Origin: Clostridia bacterium
GTDB taxonomy: Bacteria; Bacillota; Clostridia; Peptostreptococcales; Anaerovoracaceae
Reading direction: 5' to 3'
Assembly (NCBI GenBank): GCA_024403005.1
Contig: JAKSSQ010000024.1
Location: 1-13,963 of the forward strand
Length of the DNA stretch: 13,963 bases
Part shown: piece after piece, positions 1-6,647 of the stretch
Layout of the letters: every line of letters starts with the position of its first letter
Position numbering within the stretch: the first letter of the stretch is position 1
Translations under genes and position numbers: made by a program
The notes under the pieces: model-generated
Seen by the model: only the letters and a program-made list of their open reading frames with translations
Databases searched by the model: none
What the model was told of the DNA's origin: nothing

Positions 1-312
1 GCTCTCTATGCTGCAGGTTTCGACCCCGCTCCCGCAACGCCTTTAAGACACGCAACGGAAGAATACACTTCCAGAACTCTCTACAGCCTCACGCCCAACA
101 TGATTCCTGTAGACTTAAAGGATATCCAGCGCGGCGACCTGGTATACTACGTAAGCAAGCCCAGTTCCAAGACAATAATCCACGTCGCAATTTACCTTGG
201 GAACGGCTATGTAATTGAATCCTGGCCAAACAAGGTTACGGATAAATATAAGCTGGCCGGAAAACCCCACCAGTACATTTACGCAGTCGAGCGTCCCGAC
301 TGGACAAAATGA
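1..312 (+). CDS. NlpC/P60-family cell-wall hydrolase, C-terminal part (5' end outside window)
   Basis: An open frame runs from base 1 to a TGA at 310-312 and gives 103 visible residues. The ATG at 100 is internal to it and is probably not the start. The visible part contains GDLVYY followed about 20 residues later by HVAIYLGNGYVIES. This is the second half of the NlpC/P60 papain-like fold, where the His of HVAIY is the catalytic histidine. The catalytic Cys motif would lie upstream, off the window. Family members cleave peptide bonds in peptidoglycan stem peptides, usually outside the membrane; any signal peptide or binding repeats here would be off-window. It is followed directly by a terminator and points away from the other genes, so it is not part of their operons. 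The family call is good; the exact activity cannot be told. Confidence 0.8.
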   Translation, partial: ALYAAGFDPAPATPLRHATEEYTSRTLYSLTPNMIPVDLKDIQRGDLVYYVSKPSSKTIIHVAIYLGNGYVIESWPNKVTDKYKLAGKPHQYIYAVERPDWTK

Positions 313-317
313 GCAAT

Positions 318-353
318 AAAAATCTGCCCCGCATGTTCGTGGGCAGTTTTTTG
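318..353 (+). terminator. Rho-independent terminator after the NlpC/P60 gene
   Basis: CTGCCC (324-329) pairs with GGGCAG (341-346) around an 11-nt loop, followed by TTTTTT at 347-352. It begins about 10 nt after the stop codon at 312. A run of A residues on the left side (318-322) means it could also work weakly in the other direction. Confidence 0.8.
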
Positions 354-703
354 TTGGGTCAAGCTGTTGCTTAATCAGATTACCTCCGGGACGTTTTCAG
401 GCTGGCTATATACCCGAAATATTTCAAAAGATTTGTCATCGGGTACATTTGTAAAACTACTATCCGAAAATTTATAAAACTTGATTCTTTGGGTACTTTT
501 TAACTGAAAATCCTTGATTTTCAGCATTAATTGGCCGGGCTACCGGCAAATAATACCCGAGAGAATTATCTTTTTTGAACCTCGGGTATCTTCTCCGCAT
601 TAAACTACCCAAATCTGCCTAATTCCTGAAATTTCGGGCACCTGTTTTAAAAAACTACCCAAAATCCGAAGAGGATAAGATTATCGGGTATATTAGGGCC
701 GCT

Positions 704-1006
704 TCAGGTACTTCGCTGGCCCAAAGCATGTCCGGCAGTTTTACTAAAATTGATCTGTGTACGCAATTTCACACAGTTTCTGCAATATACTTTAGGCTTG
801 TGCGTCTGAAAAATTCTGGCATCGCACAGATTCGGGCAAATACTCGAGACCTGCGCGTTTTCATTCAGCGTTGACCCAATCAGCGAAGTTTTAAGCCATA
901 TGGGTATATAGTTGACCCAACTACCCTTAAATATAACCAAGTTGGGGCAGCGCATTTGCTTGCCGATGCATTTTGCGCACCCAATGAGCAGCTTTTTTAC
1001 ACACAT
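704..1006 (-). CDS. Doubtful Cys-rich small ORF (100 codons)
   Basis: The frame encodes a peptide with CAKC near the N-terminus, RCPN, then CPNLC and CRNC motifs. These could suggest a small zinc-binding protein. The ATG lies in the left arm of the palindrome at 1004-1028, and an AGGTGA-like Shine-Dalgarno sequence in the other arm is about 4 nt upstream. Against a real gene: the composition is unlike the neighbours, the surrounding DNA is built of short repeats, no domain is recognised, and it has no operon partner. I list it so that it is not lost, but consider it more likely to be non-coding repeat DNA that happens to be open. Confidence 0.15.
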   Translation of the reverse strand: MCVKKLLIGCAKCIGKQMRCPNLVIFKGSWVNYIPIWLKTSLIGSTLNENAQVSSICPNLCDARIFQTHKPKVYCRNCVKLRTQINFSKTAGHALGQRST

Positions 1007-1028
1007 TGGGTCACCTGGTGACCCAATG
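1004..1028. repeat. Perfect 12-1-12 bp palindrome
   Basis: CATTGGGTCACC (1004-1015) and GGTGACCCAATG (1017-1028) are exact reverse complements separated by a single T. The arms contain the GACCCAA/TTGGGTC word that recurs in the flanking intergenic DNA. There is no U-tract, so it is not a simple terminator. It could be an operator, a cruciform site or the end of a repeat element. Confidence 0.75.
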
Positions 1029-1123
1029 CCGGGATAATTGCAACGAGTCGGGTCACATGCAAACTAAAAGGCAGCAACTCAGTCCTAACTGAAATTAAAA
1101 AGCAGCGCCCCGGGCCCAGCTAA

Positions 1124-1156
1124 AACTAAAAAGCGCACCCGCCTGAGCAAATGCGC
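1124..1156 (-). terminator. Terminator for the C69 dipeptidase - mgtC - small membrane protein unit
   Basis: Read on the minus strand, GCGCATTTGC (1156-1147) pairs with GCGGGTGCGC (1142-1133), using three G-U pairs, around a TCAG loop. TTTTTAGTTTT follows (1132-1122). It starts about 40 nt after the TAG at 1197-1195. Two weaker U-tract motifs follow at about 1101-1097 and 1069-1066. Confidence 0.65.
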
Positions 1157-1194
1157 CATTAAATTAGAAATCCTTCGCCTCTTCCGTGCCGGAC

Positions 1195-1383
1195 CTATTT
1201 ATCCTCGGCCTTTTTTAAGAACACTAAGCCTAAACCTAAACATGCAAAACCGAGGTACATGCATATTTTATCTATGGAGAAACTGAGTCCGGGGAGAAGG
1301 CCCGTAACCAGAGATATGCAGAGCAGCAATATGGAGATGCTGAAAAATACTGCACTTATTTTATGCTCTTTGGATTTTTTCAT
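1195..1383 (-). CDS. Small two-helix membrane protein, unknown function (62 aa)
   Basis: The start ATG is preceded by a good Shine-Dalgarno AGAGG about 6 nt upstream, and the frame ends in TAG. The protein opens with a Lys-rich tail (MKKSKEHK). It then has two hydrophobic segments, at about residues 9-30 and 40-56, joined by a short loop, and a charged C-terminus (KKAEDK). This pattern suggests a hairpin in the cytoplasmic membrane with both ends inside. I recognise no family. It starts 23 nt after the mgtC stop, so it is probably co-transcribed with mgtC and followed by the terminator at 1124-1156. It may modulate the MgtC-like protein, as some small membrane peptides do in other bacteria, but that is only inference from position. 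Confidence 0.7.
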   Translation of the reverse strand: MKKSKEHKISAVFFSISILLLCISLVTGLLPGLSFSIDKICMYLGFACLGLGLVFLKKAEDK

Positions 1384-1406
1384 AATTGCCTCTGAAATTT
1401 ACCGCA

Positions 1407-2090
1407 CTATTCCATCATGATGTCGAAAATCTGGTCCGGGTGGGCTTCCATAATGGCTACCATGTCCTCGAAGTGGATCTTTGTGTCTACTTTGAGCATA
1501 AAGCAGTAAGTTAAAGTGCCGTCCGGGTTGTGGCAGATGCTTCTTCCGGAGACCGTGCCTCCGATGGATTCGACTTCCTTAACGAACTTGTCGCGGAATT
1601 CGTGGTCGTCCACCATGCGGACTGTTACGTCGCGGTTGGTCATGGAGTCGTTGTCTATGCGGAGCGCATGCATTACGGTCTGAATTACGAGGGAGAAAAC
1701 GGTCGCAAAGAAACCGGTAACGTACATGCCAGCGCCGATGGAAAGCCCAATTGCGGAGCCTAAAAACAGGCCGCCTGCCGTGGTGAGCCCGCGCAGGGAG
1801 CTCTTGTTTCTGTAGATAATGGCAAGGCAGATAAAAGATATGCCGCCGATTACGCCTGCTGCGATTCTGGACGGGTCTGCCCCGTGAGTGCCGAGTACAT
1901 AATCACCATTAACTACAAGGTCGCCGAAGCCGTACTTGGAAAGCACCATAAGCAGAGCAGACGAAGAGCATACAAGGCTGTATACTCTCGGGCCTGCAGC
2001 TTTAAACCTCTTGTATCTCTCGTAGCCTAAAGCTATTCCGCAGAGGGCCGCTATCATAATTCTTATGCAGTATTCGATCTGTGGATTCAT
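1407..2090 (-). CDS. MgtC/SapB-family membrane protein
   Basis: This 227-residue protein has the layout of the MgtC/SapB family: about five membrane segments in the first 145 residues and a soluble C-terminal domain (about 146-227) of the ACT-like kind seen in longer members. Family marks are GIALGYER (18-24) at the end of the first helix and RGLTTAGGLFLGSAIGLSIGAG (about 100-121, shown in full only to identify the motif span). The usual GIGFLGAG of helix three is altered to GGISFICLA (82-90). Members are linked to magnesium homeostasis, acid tolerance and, in some pathogens, survival in macrophages; the molecular role is not settled. The start is supported by AAGG/GGCGG upstream (AAAAGGCGGATAAAT then ATG). 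It lies 58 nt after the C69 dipeptidase gene and 23 nt before the small membrane gene. The family call is firm; the physiological role here is unknown. Confidence 0.85.
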   Translation of the reverse strand: MNPQIEYCIRIMIAALCGIALGYERYKRFKAAGPRVYSLVCSSSALLMVLSKYGFGDLVVNGDYVLGTHGADPSRIAAGVIGGISFICLAIIYRNKSSLRGLTTAGGLFLGSAIGLSIGAGMYVTGFFATVFSLVIQTVMHALRIDNDSMTNRDVTVRMVDDHEFRDKFVKEVESIGGTVSGRSICHNPDGTLTYCFMLKVDTKIHFEDMVAIMEAHPDQIFDIMME

Positions 2091-2122
2091 ATTTATCCGC
2101 CTTTTCCTTATATTTTATAGTT

Positions 2123-2137
2123 TGCCGCAGAGCGGCA
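2123..2137 (-). other. Small hairpin between the dipeptidase gene and mgtC
   Basis: TGCCGC (2123-2128) and GCGGCA (2132-2137) form a 6-bp stem with a 3-nt loop. On the minus strand it is followed by AT-rich sequence (AACTATAAAATATAAGG) without a U-tract, so termination is unlikely. It may adjust RNA stability between the two genes. Confidence 0.4.
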
Positions 2138-2148
2138 GGCCCGGCAGA

Positions 2149-3588
2149 TTACTGTTCTTCGTTAGCCCAGTGCTTAGCCATGCCGACCTTCTGGGTCATT
2201 TCCATAGCCCAGCGCAGAGCGAATGCAGCCTTGCCGAGGGAATATGTGCTTAAGTATTCCTTTGCCAGTTCTGCGTCTTCTGCCTTAATTCTGTTATATT
2301 CTGCAAGAATTTCTGCCTTTTCGCCTTCCCACTTGCTTTCCAGAGCAGCGATTTCGGGAGCCAGGATCTTGTGGCAGAAACCGTAGTCAAGCTGGGTCAT
2401 CCAGATGAGGTTTCTGAAAATCCAGTAAGCTGTGGCAGGATTATATTCAAATTCTTCTGCAGGAGGAGCAAAGTGTGTAGCTTTTGCTTCTTCGTAATCC
2501 ATCCATGCGTAGTTCTTGGGAGCCTTAATGGCGCCGAGGTAGAACGGTACGTAGGGGTTGGTGCAGGGCTGCAGCCATGCTCTCCACATTATGGAGGAAG
2601 CTGCGTCTTCGTTGAATTCGAAGATTGTGCTTTCTACTGTTGCGGAGCAGCAGATTGTAAAGGGGTCGTTGTTCTTCTGGTGAGGATCTCTGTTGTAGTC
2701 CACGTTGTTTGCATCTTCGCGGCCTTCCCAGTGGTTTCTCAGCAGGTTCTTAATGTCGTCCTTGCCGTAGATTCTTTCAGCCTTTTCGGAAAATCTCTTC
2801 CACTTCTTTTCTTCGAAGCCGAGAACAGGCCATGCATTGCGGTCACGAACTACGCAGCTTTCCTTGGGTGCGTCGGAGAAGTAAACCTTTGCGAAGTTGA
2901 AGTCGCTGTAGTCGCCTTCCTTTGCGGGTGTGTACCAGCCCTGAGCGATTGCGTATTCTACGAGATCGGGTGTGTAGTAGAAGTTTTCCTTGTCGGAGGG
3001 TTCCAGCTGCTGGATTGTGTACCAGTTGGGCATAAAGTAGATGTGGTCGTCGGGAACTCTCTTTGCAACCAGCTTGTTGCTTCTTGTGAGTTCGCAAACC
3101 CAGCATTCGTCCTTATCTGCAATCTGGTAGCTTCTGGAGCTTATATATCCGTACTTTTCAACCAGTTCAATTAAGATTTCCAGGCCGTGCTTGGCGGAAG
3201 TTGCGCGTTCTGCAAGAATCTGACGTACTGCATAGCCGAGGCCGCACTTCTTAATGTCTTCGTCGTTCTGCTTTCCGGGGTTGCTGGAATTTGTAACGAT
3301 TGCAACGCCCCATTCGTTAAAGTAGCTGTCGCCGAAGGATGCGCCGTCCTTGTGCCTTACTTCTGTCCAGTAGTGAGCCCATGTAACGGGAACCTGGGGA
3401 ATAACTGCACTACCGTCTGCAAAGGAGATGGTTTCGCCTTCTTCGTGGTGGATTCTGGGGACTGCATGCATCTGGATAATGCTGTGGTCGTCGTCCTCGT
3501 TGTGGCCTACCATTACTCTGCCTGTTTCGGAAACTGCCTTGCCGATAACTATGGTGGAGCAGCCGCCTTCAAATCTTTCGCGTTCCAT
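2149..3588 (-). CDS. C69-family (PepD-type) dipeptidase, Ntn hydrolase
   Basis: The protein is 479 residues, close to the roughly 470 of Lactobacillus PepD. The N-terminus carries GGCSTIVIGKAVSETG, in which Cys10 fits the family's N-terminal nucleophile. It is followed by the conserved GHNEDD stretch (28-33) and, further on, NEWGVAIVTNS and GYAVRQILAERATSA, typical of the C69/U34 fold. Family knowledge predicts removal of the first nine residues to expose Cys10, then hydrolysis of dipeptides. There is no signal peptide, so it should be cytoplasmic. The Shine-Dalgarno GAAAGGAC lies about 12 nt before the ATG, a little far, but no nearer start exists. The gene follows the ornithine operon's terminator, so it needs its own promoter. 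It would supply free amino acids to a peptide-fermenting cell, consistent with its neighbours. Confidence 0.88.
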   Translation of the reverse strand: MERERFEGGCSTIVIGKAVSETGRVMVGHNEDDDHSIIQMHAVPRIHHEEGETISFADGSAVIPQVPVTWAHYWTEVRHKDGASFGDSYFNEWGVAIVTNSSNPGKQNDEDIKKCGLGYAVRQILAERATSAKHGLEILIELVEKYGYISSRSYQIADKDECWVCELTRSNKLVAKRVPDDHIYFMPNWYTIQQLEPSDKENFYYTPDLVEYAIAQGWYTPAKEGDYSDFNFAKVYFSDAPKESCVVRDRNAWPVLGFEEKKWKRFSEKAERIYGKDDIKNLLRNHWEGREDANNVDYNRDPHQKNNDPFTICCSATVESTIFEFNEDAASSIMWRAWLQPCTNPYVPFYLGAIKAPKNYAWMDYEEAKATHFAPPAEEFEYNPATAYWIFRNLIWMTQLDYGFCHKILAPEIAALESKWEGEKAEILAEYNRIKAEDAELAKEYLSTYSLGKAAFALRWAMEMTQKVGMAKHWANEEQ

Positions 3589-3627
3589 AAAACTTTTATG
3601 TCCTTTCTCTATCAGTAACCGGTTTAA

Positions 3628-3660
3628 GGGCCGAAGGCCCGCTTCCTTTCAGTATACAAT
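3628..3660 (-). promoter_or_regulatory. Possible promoter and leader hairpin of the dipeptidase gene
   Basis: On the minus strand TGTATACT (3658-3651) resembles an extended -10 box about 65 nt before the ATG. No good -35 is seen 17 nt upstream, where the sequence is U-rich terminator tail. Just downstream, GGGCC (3640-3636) pairs with GGCCC (3632-3628) in the presumed leader. A promoter is needed here because a strong terminator lies directly upstream. Confidence 0.3.
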
Positions 3661-3668
3661 AATTCTGC

Positions 3669-3700
3669 AAAAAGAAAAAGCCGGGGCCGCAAGGCCCCGG
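3669..3700 (-). terminator. Strong terminator closing the ornithine operon
   Basis: The minus strand reads CCGGGGCC-TTGC-GGCCCCGG (3700-3681), an 8-bp all-GC stem with a 4-nt loop. CTTTTTCTTTTT follows (3680-3669). It starts about 30 nt after the orr stop at 3731. Confidence 0.92.
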
Positions 3701-3730
3701 AATCTTTTAATCCGTTAAATCCACTATATT

Positions 3731-4807
3731 TTAGATATATTCGCGGTCGATGTACTGGCTTGTAAAGAGCTTAAGCAGTGCGCCGTAGTCCAGGCTGAAG
3801 TCCACTGTGTCGCCCAGCTTATAATCTTCCTTCGTAACGTCCATGATAAGGTGGTCGGAGGAAGCGCCCAGGATGTCTGCCTTGGTGTTGAGCGGGGTCA
3901 TGCCGTCGGGGTTTGTATCCTGCTTGCCTACTGCGAGAATTGCTCTGTCGATGTTTCCGCGGTCTTCGTAAACGGGGACCTGACCAAACGCATCTACGCC
4001 TACATCGCCGATGGGAAGAGACGGTTTGTTCTTGAGCTCAATAATCTGCGCTCTTAATGTAACTGCGTCGTTATATGTGCCTTCGATGCGGTTGCTGTAA
4101 GCTGTTTCGTTGCCCAGGATGAAGGATTCGCCCAGACGTACGTTGTTGATTCTAGCAGGCAGTTCCCCCTTGGGGATAAGGTAGATACTGGAGCTGTTGC
4201 CGCCGGAGATAATGTTAAGACGAATGGAGAACTTCTTTTCGATCTTTTCTGCGATGGCGCAGAGGCCGCCCAGATTTTCGGGCTTGGGAATAATGGCTCC
4301 ATAGCAGGAGAGGTTTACGCCGATGCCTTCCAGAACTACGTGGTCCATCTTGAGGATTTCGCCGCATACGTCCATAATGGCTGCTTCGTCCTTAAAGAAC
4401 ATGCCTTCGCGAAGGTCGCCCATGTCGATCATGAGGATTACCTTGTGCTTCTTGTTCTGAGCTGCAGCTTCCTTGTCCAGCAGCTTGATTGTGTCAAGGC
4501 CGGAGTTTAAGGAAACGTCTGCATAGCGTACTACGTCTGCGATTTCGCTCATCATGGGAAGGCGCAGGAGTACTGTTTCCTTGCCTGCCATGTGGACCTG
4601 GTCTGCATAGCTTGCGATGTTCTGAATGCGGGAATCTGCGAGGAACTGAACGTAGTCGTTCTTGAGAATTTCTGCTACGATGCGCTGGTCTGCGCAGAAG
4701 CTCTTTGTAACGATCATGAGAGAGCAGCCGCCCTGCTTTGCGATCGATACTACTGTGTCGAGGTTATTATTGATCTTTGCAAGATCAATTCTAAGCTGGG
4801 GATACAT
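3731..4807 (-). CDS. orr: Ornithine racemase, PLP-dependent (alanine racemase N-terminal family)
   Basis: This enzyme interconverts L- and D-ornithine and feeds D-ornithine to the aminomutase encoded upstream. With the start at 4807 it has 358 residues. The N-terminus (MYPQLRIDLAKINNN) is typical of Ala-racemase-fold enzymes. Lys35 in IVTKSF is the expected PLP Schiff-base lysine, and SGGNSSS fits the phosphate-binding loop. A start at 4873 is also open but would overlap the upstream gene by 52 nt. The ATG at 4807 has a perfect GAAAGGAG five nucleotides upstream and begins 14 nt after that gene's stop. The family alone also includes amino-acid racemases of other specificity; the ornithine assignment rests on its place in a complete ord-ort-ora cluster, as in Clostridium sticklandii. 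The strong terminator follows. Confidence 0.92.
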   Translation of the reverse strand: MYPQLRIDLAKINNNLDTVVSIAKQGGCSLMIVTKSFCADQRIVAEILKNDYVQFLADSRIQNIASYADQVHMAGKETVLLRLPMMSEIADVVRYADVSLNSGLDTIKLLDKEAAAQNKKHKVILMIDMGDLREGMFFKDEAAIMDVCGEILKMDHVVLEGIGVNLSCYGAIIPKPENLGGLCAIAEKIEKKFSIRLNIISGGNSSSIYLIPKGELPARINNVRLGESFILGNETAYSNRIEGTYNDAVTLRAQIIELKNKPSLPIGDVGVDAFGQVPVYEDRGNIDRAILAVGKQDTNPDGMTPLNTKADILGASSDHLIMDVTKEDYKLGDTVDFSLDYGALLKLFTSQYIDREYI

Positions 4808-4812
4808 GTGTG

Positions 4813-4820
4813 CTCCTTTC
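4813..4820 (-). promoter_or_regulatory. Ribosome binding site that fixes the orr start
   Basis: GAAAGGAG lies 5 nt before the ATG at 4807 and immediately after the glmL TAA (4824-4822). It favours this start over the in-frame ATG at 4873. Confidence 0.85.
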
Positions 4821-4821
4821 G

Positions 4822-6582
4822 TTAATAGTTCGTGTTTCTGTACTGACAGTGGATTCTTGAGCAGGTCTTGCACTGGTGATTGCAGCCGGGAATCTTCTGG
4901 GCTGCATCGCCGGAAGCGCTGCTGTTATGATGTGCATCGTAATTAGACGATGCTAAATCTGTAGCAGCTGTACGCATGGAACGGTCGTTTGCCAGAGCTT
5001 CTCTCTTTGCTGCTTCCACTTCTTCTCTTGTGGCGCCGCCGATCTTCTCCGGATTCTTATAGGCTTCCATGTCGTAGCCCATGCATTCCATTTCCTTGAT
5101 GTGTTCAGCCAGTTCCTGGTCGTGCTTAAGCTTTTCCTTCTGGAGAGCCTGCAGCTCCTTAACTGCGCTGAACTGTTCTGCCTGCGCATCTGCAAATCTC
5201 TTTTCGGGGAACTTAATTCCGAGGGACTTTTCCAGAAGCTTAATGGCGCCTTCTCTGTGAGTCTTGGACAGAACGCCCAGAGAAGCCATAATATAGTCGT
5301 TATCTACCAGGAAGTCCACGCCTTCGCCGGGGTAGAGCTTCATGCCGGTTTCGTTGTCTTCCAGGATGTTCTTCATGAGCTGAATTCTGCCGGGAAGTCT
5401 TGTAAGAGCGCCGCCGGTGCCTACGATGTGGCGGATCTGTGTAAGGTCCTTGCCTTCTGCCAGAGTCATTCTGCCGGAAGGTCCGTAGACGTATCTGATC
5501 TGGCCTGCATGTCTTTCCGTAGCTCTTAAAACAGCTTCCTTTGTGAGTCTTTCGACCATCTTGAATTCTGCTTCGTTCTTCGGAATTGCCTTATAGCTTG
5601 CCAACGTTGCATCGGGGTCAACGCCCATGGCTTCGCAGTCCTTGCGGAACTGCTCTTCACCGATGGATTCGATAACTTTATAGCGATTTACGTATACGCC
5701 CAGGTCGCCTTCTACGGTGCGCTTTGCCTTGGGTTCGGGTGCAGTAAGGATTCTGGATACCATGTCGGAATCCTCGGTGACCGAATGCAGGTCCGTGGTA
5801 GCTCCGCCGACGTCTAAAACCATGCAGTCACCGATGCAGTCGTATAAAAGCTTAGTGCATTCCATAACTGCGCCGGGTGTGGGGATAATCGGGCCGTTAA
5901 CCATGTCTCTTACGTGTTCCATGCCGGGAGCTCTGGTAATGTGGTCTTCGAAAGCGTCCTGGATTACCTTTCTGCAGGGCTCTACGTTGAGTTCGTCGAT
6001 CTTGGGATATACGTTTTCAATATTGTAAAGAGGCATGCCGCTTTCTTCGTCGAAGATAAGCTTCATTTCCTCCTGATTTTCGATGTTTCCTGCATATACA
6101 ACGGGTACTTTAAGGCCCATATTGCGGAGCATTTCCGCATTGTATATGGCTGTGTCTCTTTCGCCATAGTCTACGCCGCCGGCGAGGAGTATTAAGTTGG
6201 GCTGGATTTCCTTGATCTTGGCGATGTCGGTTCTTCTCATTCTGCCTGCTGTTACGTAATGAATGATGCCGCCTGCGCCGAGAGCTGCTTCCTTTGCTGC
6301 CTTTGCGGTCATGTCGTAAACAAGGCCGTGAACGGTCATCTTAAGACCGCCTGCAGCAGAAGATGTCGCAAGCATTTCGTCGTATTCCAGTTCGTCTATT
6401 CCGGCTTTTTTCTTCAGGTCGTCTACTGCGCCCTGAAGGCCGATGCGCACGTCGCCTTCCAGCACGGAAGTCGGGGCCTGGCCCTGTGCAAAGAATTCGG
6501 GGTTGTCCGAATCCAGATTTCTGAAGGCGTTTACAACTGTAGTTGTTGAGCCAATTTCAGCTACAAGTACGTCTACTTTCAT
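4822..6582 (-). CDS. glmL: MutL/GlmL-type ASKHA ATPase, probable reactivation factor for the B12-dependent ornithine aminomutase
   Basis: This 586-residue protein belongs to the MutL/GlmL family found next to adenosylcobalamin mutases (not the DNA-repair MutL). It has the actin/Hsp70-like nucleotide site: EIGSTTT (9-15, phosphate 1), LDVGGATTD (256-264, phosphate 2) and GTGGAL (388-393, adenosine). By analogy it would use ATP to release damaged cobalamin or maintain the OraSE complex. That role for this paralog is inferred from context and was not shown here. The length exceeds that of glutamate-mutase MutL, which I recall as about 460 residues. The extra C-terminal part has a charged, probably coiled-coil stretch (about 468-500), a low-complexity linker (about 535-560) and a cysteine cluster, Cys567, 571, 574 and 579 (C-x3-C-x2-C-x4-C, with His569 and His578). 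The start has AGAGGAG 4 nt upstream. It lies 65 nt after oraE, with a hairpin between. Confidence 0.85.
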   Translation of the reverse strand: MKVDVLVAEIGSTTTVVNAFRNLDSDNPEFFAQGQAPTSVLEGDVRIGLQGAVDDLKKKAGIDELEYDEMLATSSAAGGLKMTVHGLVYDMTAKAAKEAALGAGGIIHYVTAGRMRRTDIAKIKEIQPNLILLAGGVDYGERDTAIYNAEMLRNMGLKVPVVYAGNIENQEEMKLIFDEESGMPLYNIENVYPKIDELNVEPCRKVIQDAFEDHITRAPGMEHVRDMVNGPIIPTPGAVMECTKLLYDCIGDCMVLDVGGATTDLHSVTEDSDMVSRILTAPEPKAKRTVEGDLGVYVNRYKVIESIGEEQFRKDCEAMGVDPDATLASYKAIPKNEAEFKMVERLTKEAVLRATERHAGQIRYVYGPSGRMTLAEGKDLTQIRHIVGTGGALTRLPGRIQLMKNILEDNETGMKLYPGEGVDFLVDNDYIMASLGVLSKTHREGAIKLLEKSLGIKFPEKRFADAQAEQFSAVKELQALQKEKLKHDQELAEHIKEMECMGYDMEAYKNPEKIGGATREEVEAAKREALANDRSMRTAATDLASSNYDAHHNSSASGDAAQKIPGCNHQCKTCSRIHCQYRNTNY

Positions 6583-6599
6583 AGTTCTCCTCTTTTAAG

Positions 6600-6634
6600 G
6601 AAAGAAAAGGGGGCCGGACCGAAATGGTCCGGCC
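6600..6634 (-). terminator. Intra-operon hairpin between oraE and glmL (possible partial terminator)
   Basis: GGCCGGACC (6612-6620) and GGTCCGGCC (6626-6634) form a perfect 9-bp stem with a 5-nt loop. On the minus strand it is followed by CCCTTTTCTTTC, a broken U-tract. It could terminate part of the transcripts or act as an RNA-end stabiliser, giving more mutase than ATPase. Confidence 0.5.
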
Positions 6635-6647
6635 TCCTGAGATAATA

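Larger units (their letters stand above)
354..1061. repeat. Non-coding, repeat-dense intergenic region (TACCCRA / GACCCAA words in both orientations)
   Basis: No convincing gene is seen here. The heptamer TACCCGA or its complement TCGGGTA occurs at 411-417, 439-445, 554-560, 582-588 and 684-690. The related TACCCAAA (or its complement) occurs at 488-495, 606-613 and 657-664. ATACCCGAG (553-561) and CTCGGGTAT (581-589) form a perfect 9-bp inverted repeat. AAACTACCCAAA is directly repeated at 602-613 and 652-663. Further right the word drifts to GACCCAA (873-879, 914-920) and ACCCAATG (979-986). The block ends near a perfect palindrome at 1004-1028. Its role is unknown; a degenerate mobile repeat or a cluster of binding sites are both possible. 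Confidence 0.6.

Noticed and set aside
354..700. CRISPR array in the repeat-dense region
   Set aside because: The repeated words are only 7-12 bp, occur in both orientations and have irregular spacing; no cas genes are present.
2371..3174. A 267-codon plus-strand frame opposite the dipeptidase gene
   Set aside because: The minus-strand frame has clear C69 motifs over its full length; the plus-strand product is a Val/Cys-rich shadow.
4805..4873. Longer start for orr at 4873
   Set aside because: It would overlap glmL by 52 nt and add 22 residues not expected in the family; the ATG at 4807 has a perfect Shine-Dalgarno.
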